Assembly (NCBI GenBank): GCA_027007465.1
Contig: JALTFF010000143.1
Span: 1 to 5,086, forward strand
Length of the DNA: 5,086 nt
Direction of reading: 5' to 3'
Source of the DNA: a bacterium
GTDB taxonomy: Bacteria; Patescibacteriota; Patescibacteriia; Patescibacteriales; JALTFF01
Every line of letters starts with the position of its first letter. Within the stretch, counting starts at the first letter, position 1. Both the position numbers and the translations under genes were made by a program. The notes beneath the pieces were generated by a model. It was given only the letters and a program-made list of their open reading frames with translations. It had not been told where the DNA came from and ran no database searches. Below, piece by piece: positions 5,037-5,086 of this stretch.

Positions 5037-5086
5037 TGCCTAATCAGGAGGTTTGCCTTCATAGCCTGCAGAGGCGAAAAATGCTG

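Noticed and set aside
5011..5047. Integron attC-like site around the GC-rich palindrome and GCCTAA (5038-5043)
   Set aside because: There is no matching inverse core site upstream and the perfect palindrome lacks the usual unpaired bases.
5040..5086. Short minus-strand frames entering from the right edge, one ending with TAG at 5042-5040 just before the GC-rich palindrome
   Set aside because: Only 14-21 codons are visible and no family motif can be recognised, so a converging gene cannot be supported.
1..5086. CRISPR array or insertion sequence
   Set aside because: No regularly spaced direct repeats and no transposase-like reading frame were seen on either strand.

Overview
The window looks like chromosome from an AT-rich bacterium with compact genes. 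The protein set (non-coupled gltX, a YifB/ComM ATPase, a membrane-anchored protein with a PsbP-like tail), the very A/T-rich leaders without Shine-Dalgarno sequences, and the mixed tRNA CCA ends would suit a Patescibacteria (CPR) genome. That assignment is inference from overall look; no marker here proves it. No CRISPR array, insertion sequence or phage gene was seen.

Layout. Positions 1-204 (minus strand) hold the N-terminal 68 codons of an MrpF/MnhF-type cation/proton antiporter subunit, cut by the left edge and preceded by a perfect-consensus sigma-70 promoter at 241-269. The 240-bp gap 205-444 is a divergent promoter region. Glutamyl-tRNA synthetase (gltX) follows at 445-1884 (+). The 220-bp gap 1885-2104 is noncoding and contains competing inverted repeats ahead of a promoter for the complete YifB/ComM-family AAA+ ATPase at 2105-3637 (+). 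Two tRNA genes, Arg(TCG) at 3682-3755 and Lys(CTT) at 3771-3846, sit just downstream and have their own promoter-like sequence.

The 339-bp gap 3847-4185 is the least explained part. It contains a chain of perfect or near-perfect hairpins and also two overlapping open frames that together read like a start-less, frameshifted protein remnant. After it comes a 250-residue membrane-anchored extracytoplasmic protein (4186-4938, +). The last 148 bp (4939-5086) carry no gene I can support, but hold a bulged hairpin, an 11-bp perfect GC-rich hairpin and a third dyad at the edge.

Functionally, gltX and the two tRNAs belong to translation, ComM to DNA uptake and branch migration in recombination, MrpF to ion homeostasis, and the last protein to an unknown envelope role. 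Apart from the tRNA pair no operon is evident: each plus-strand protein gene has its own upstream gap of over 200 bp.
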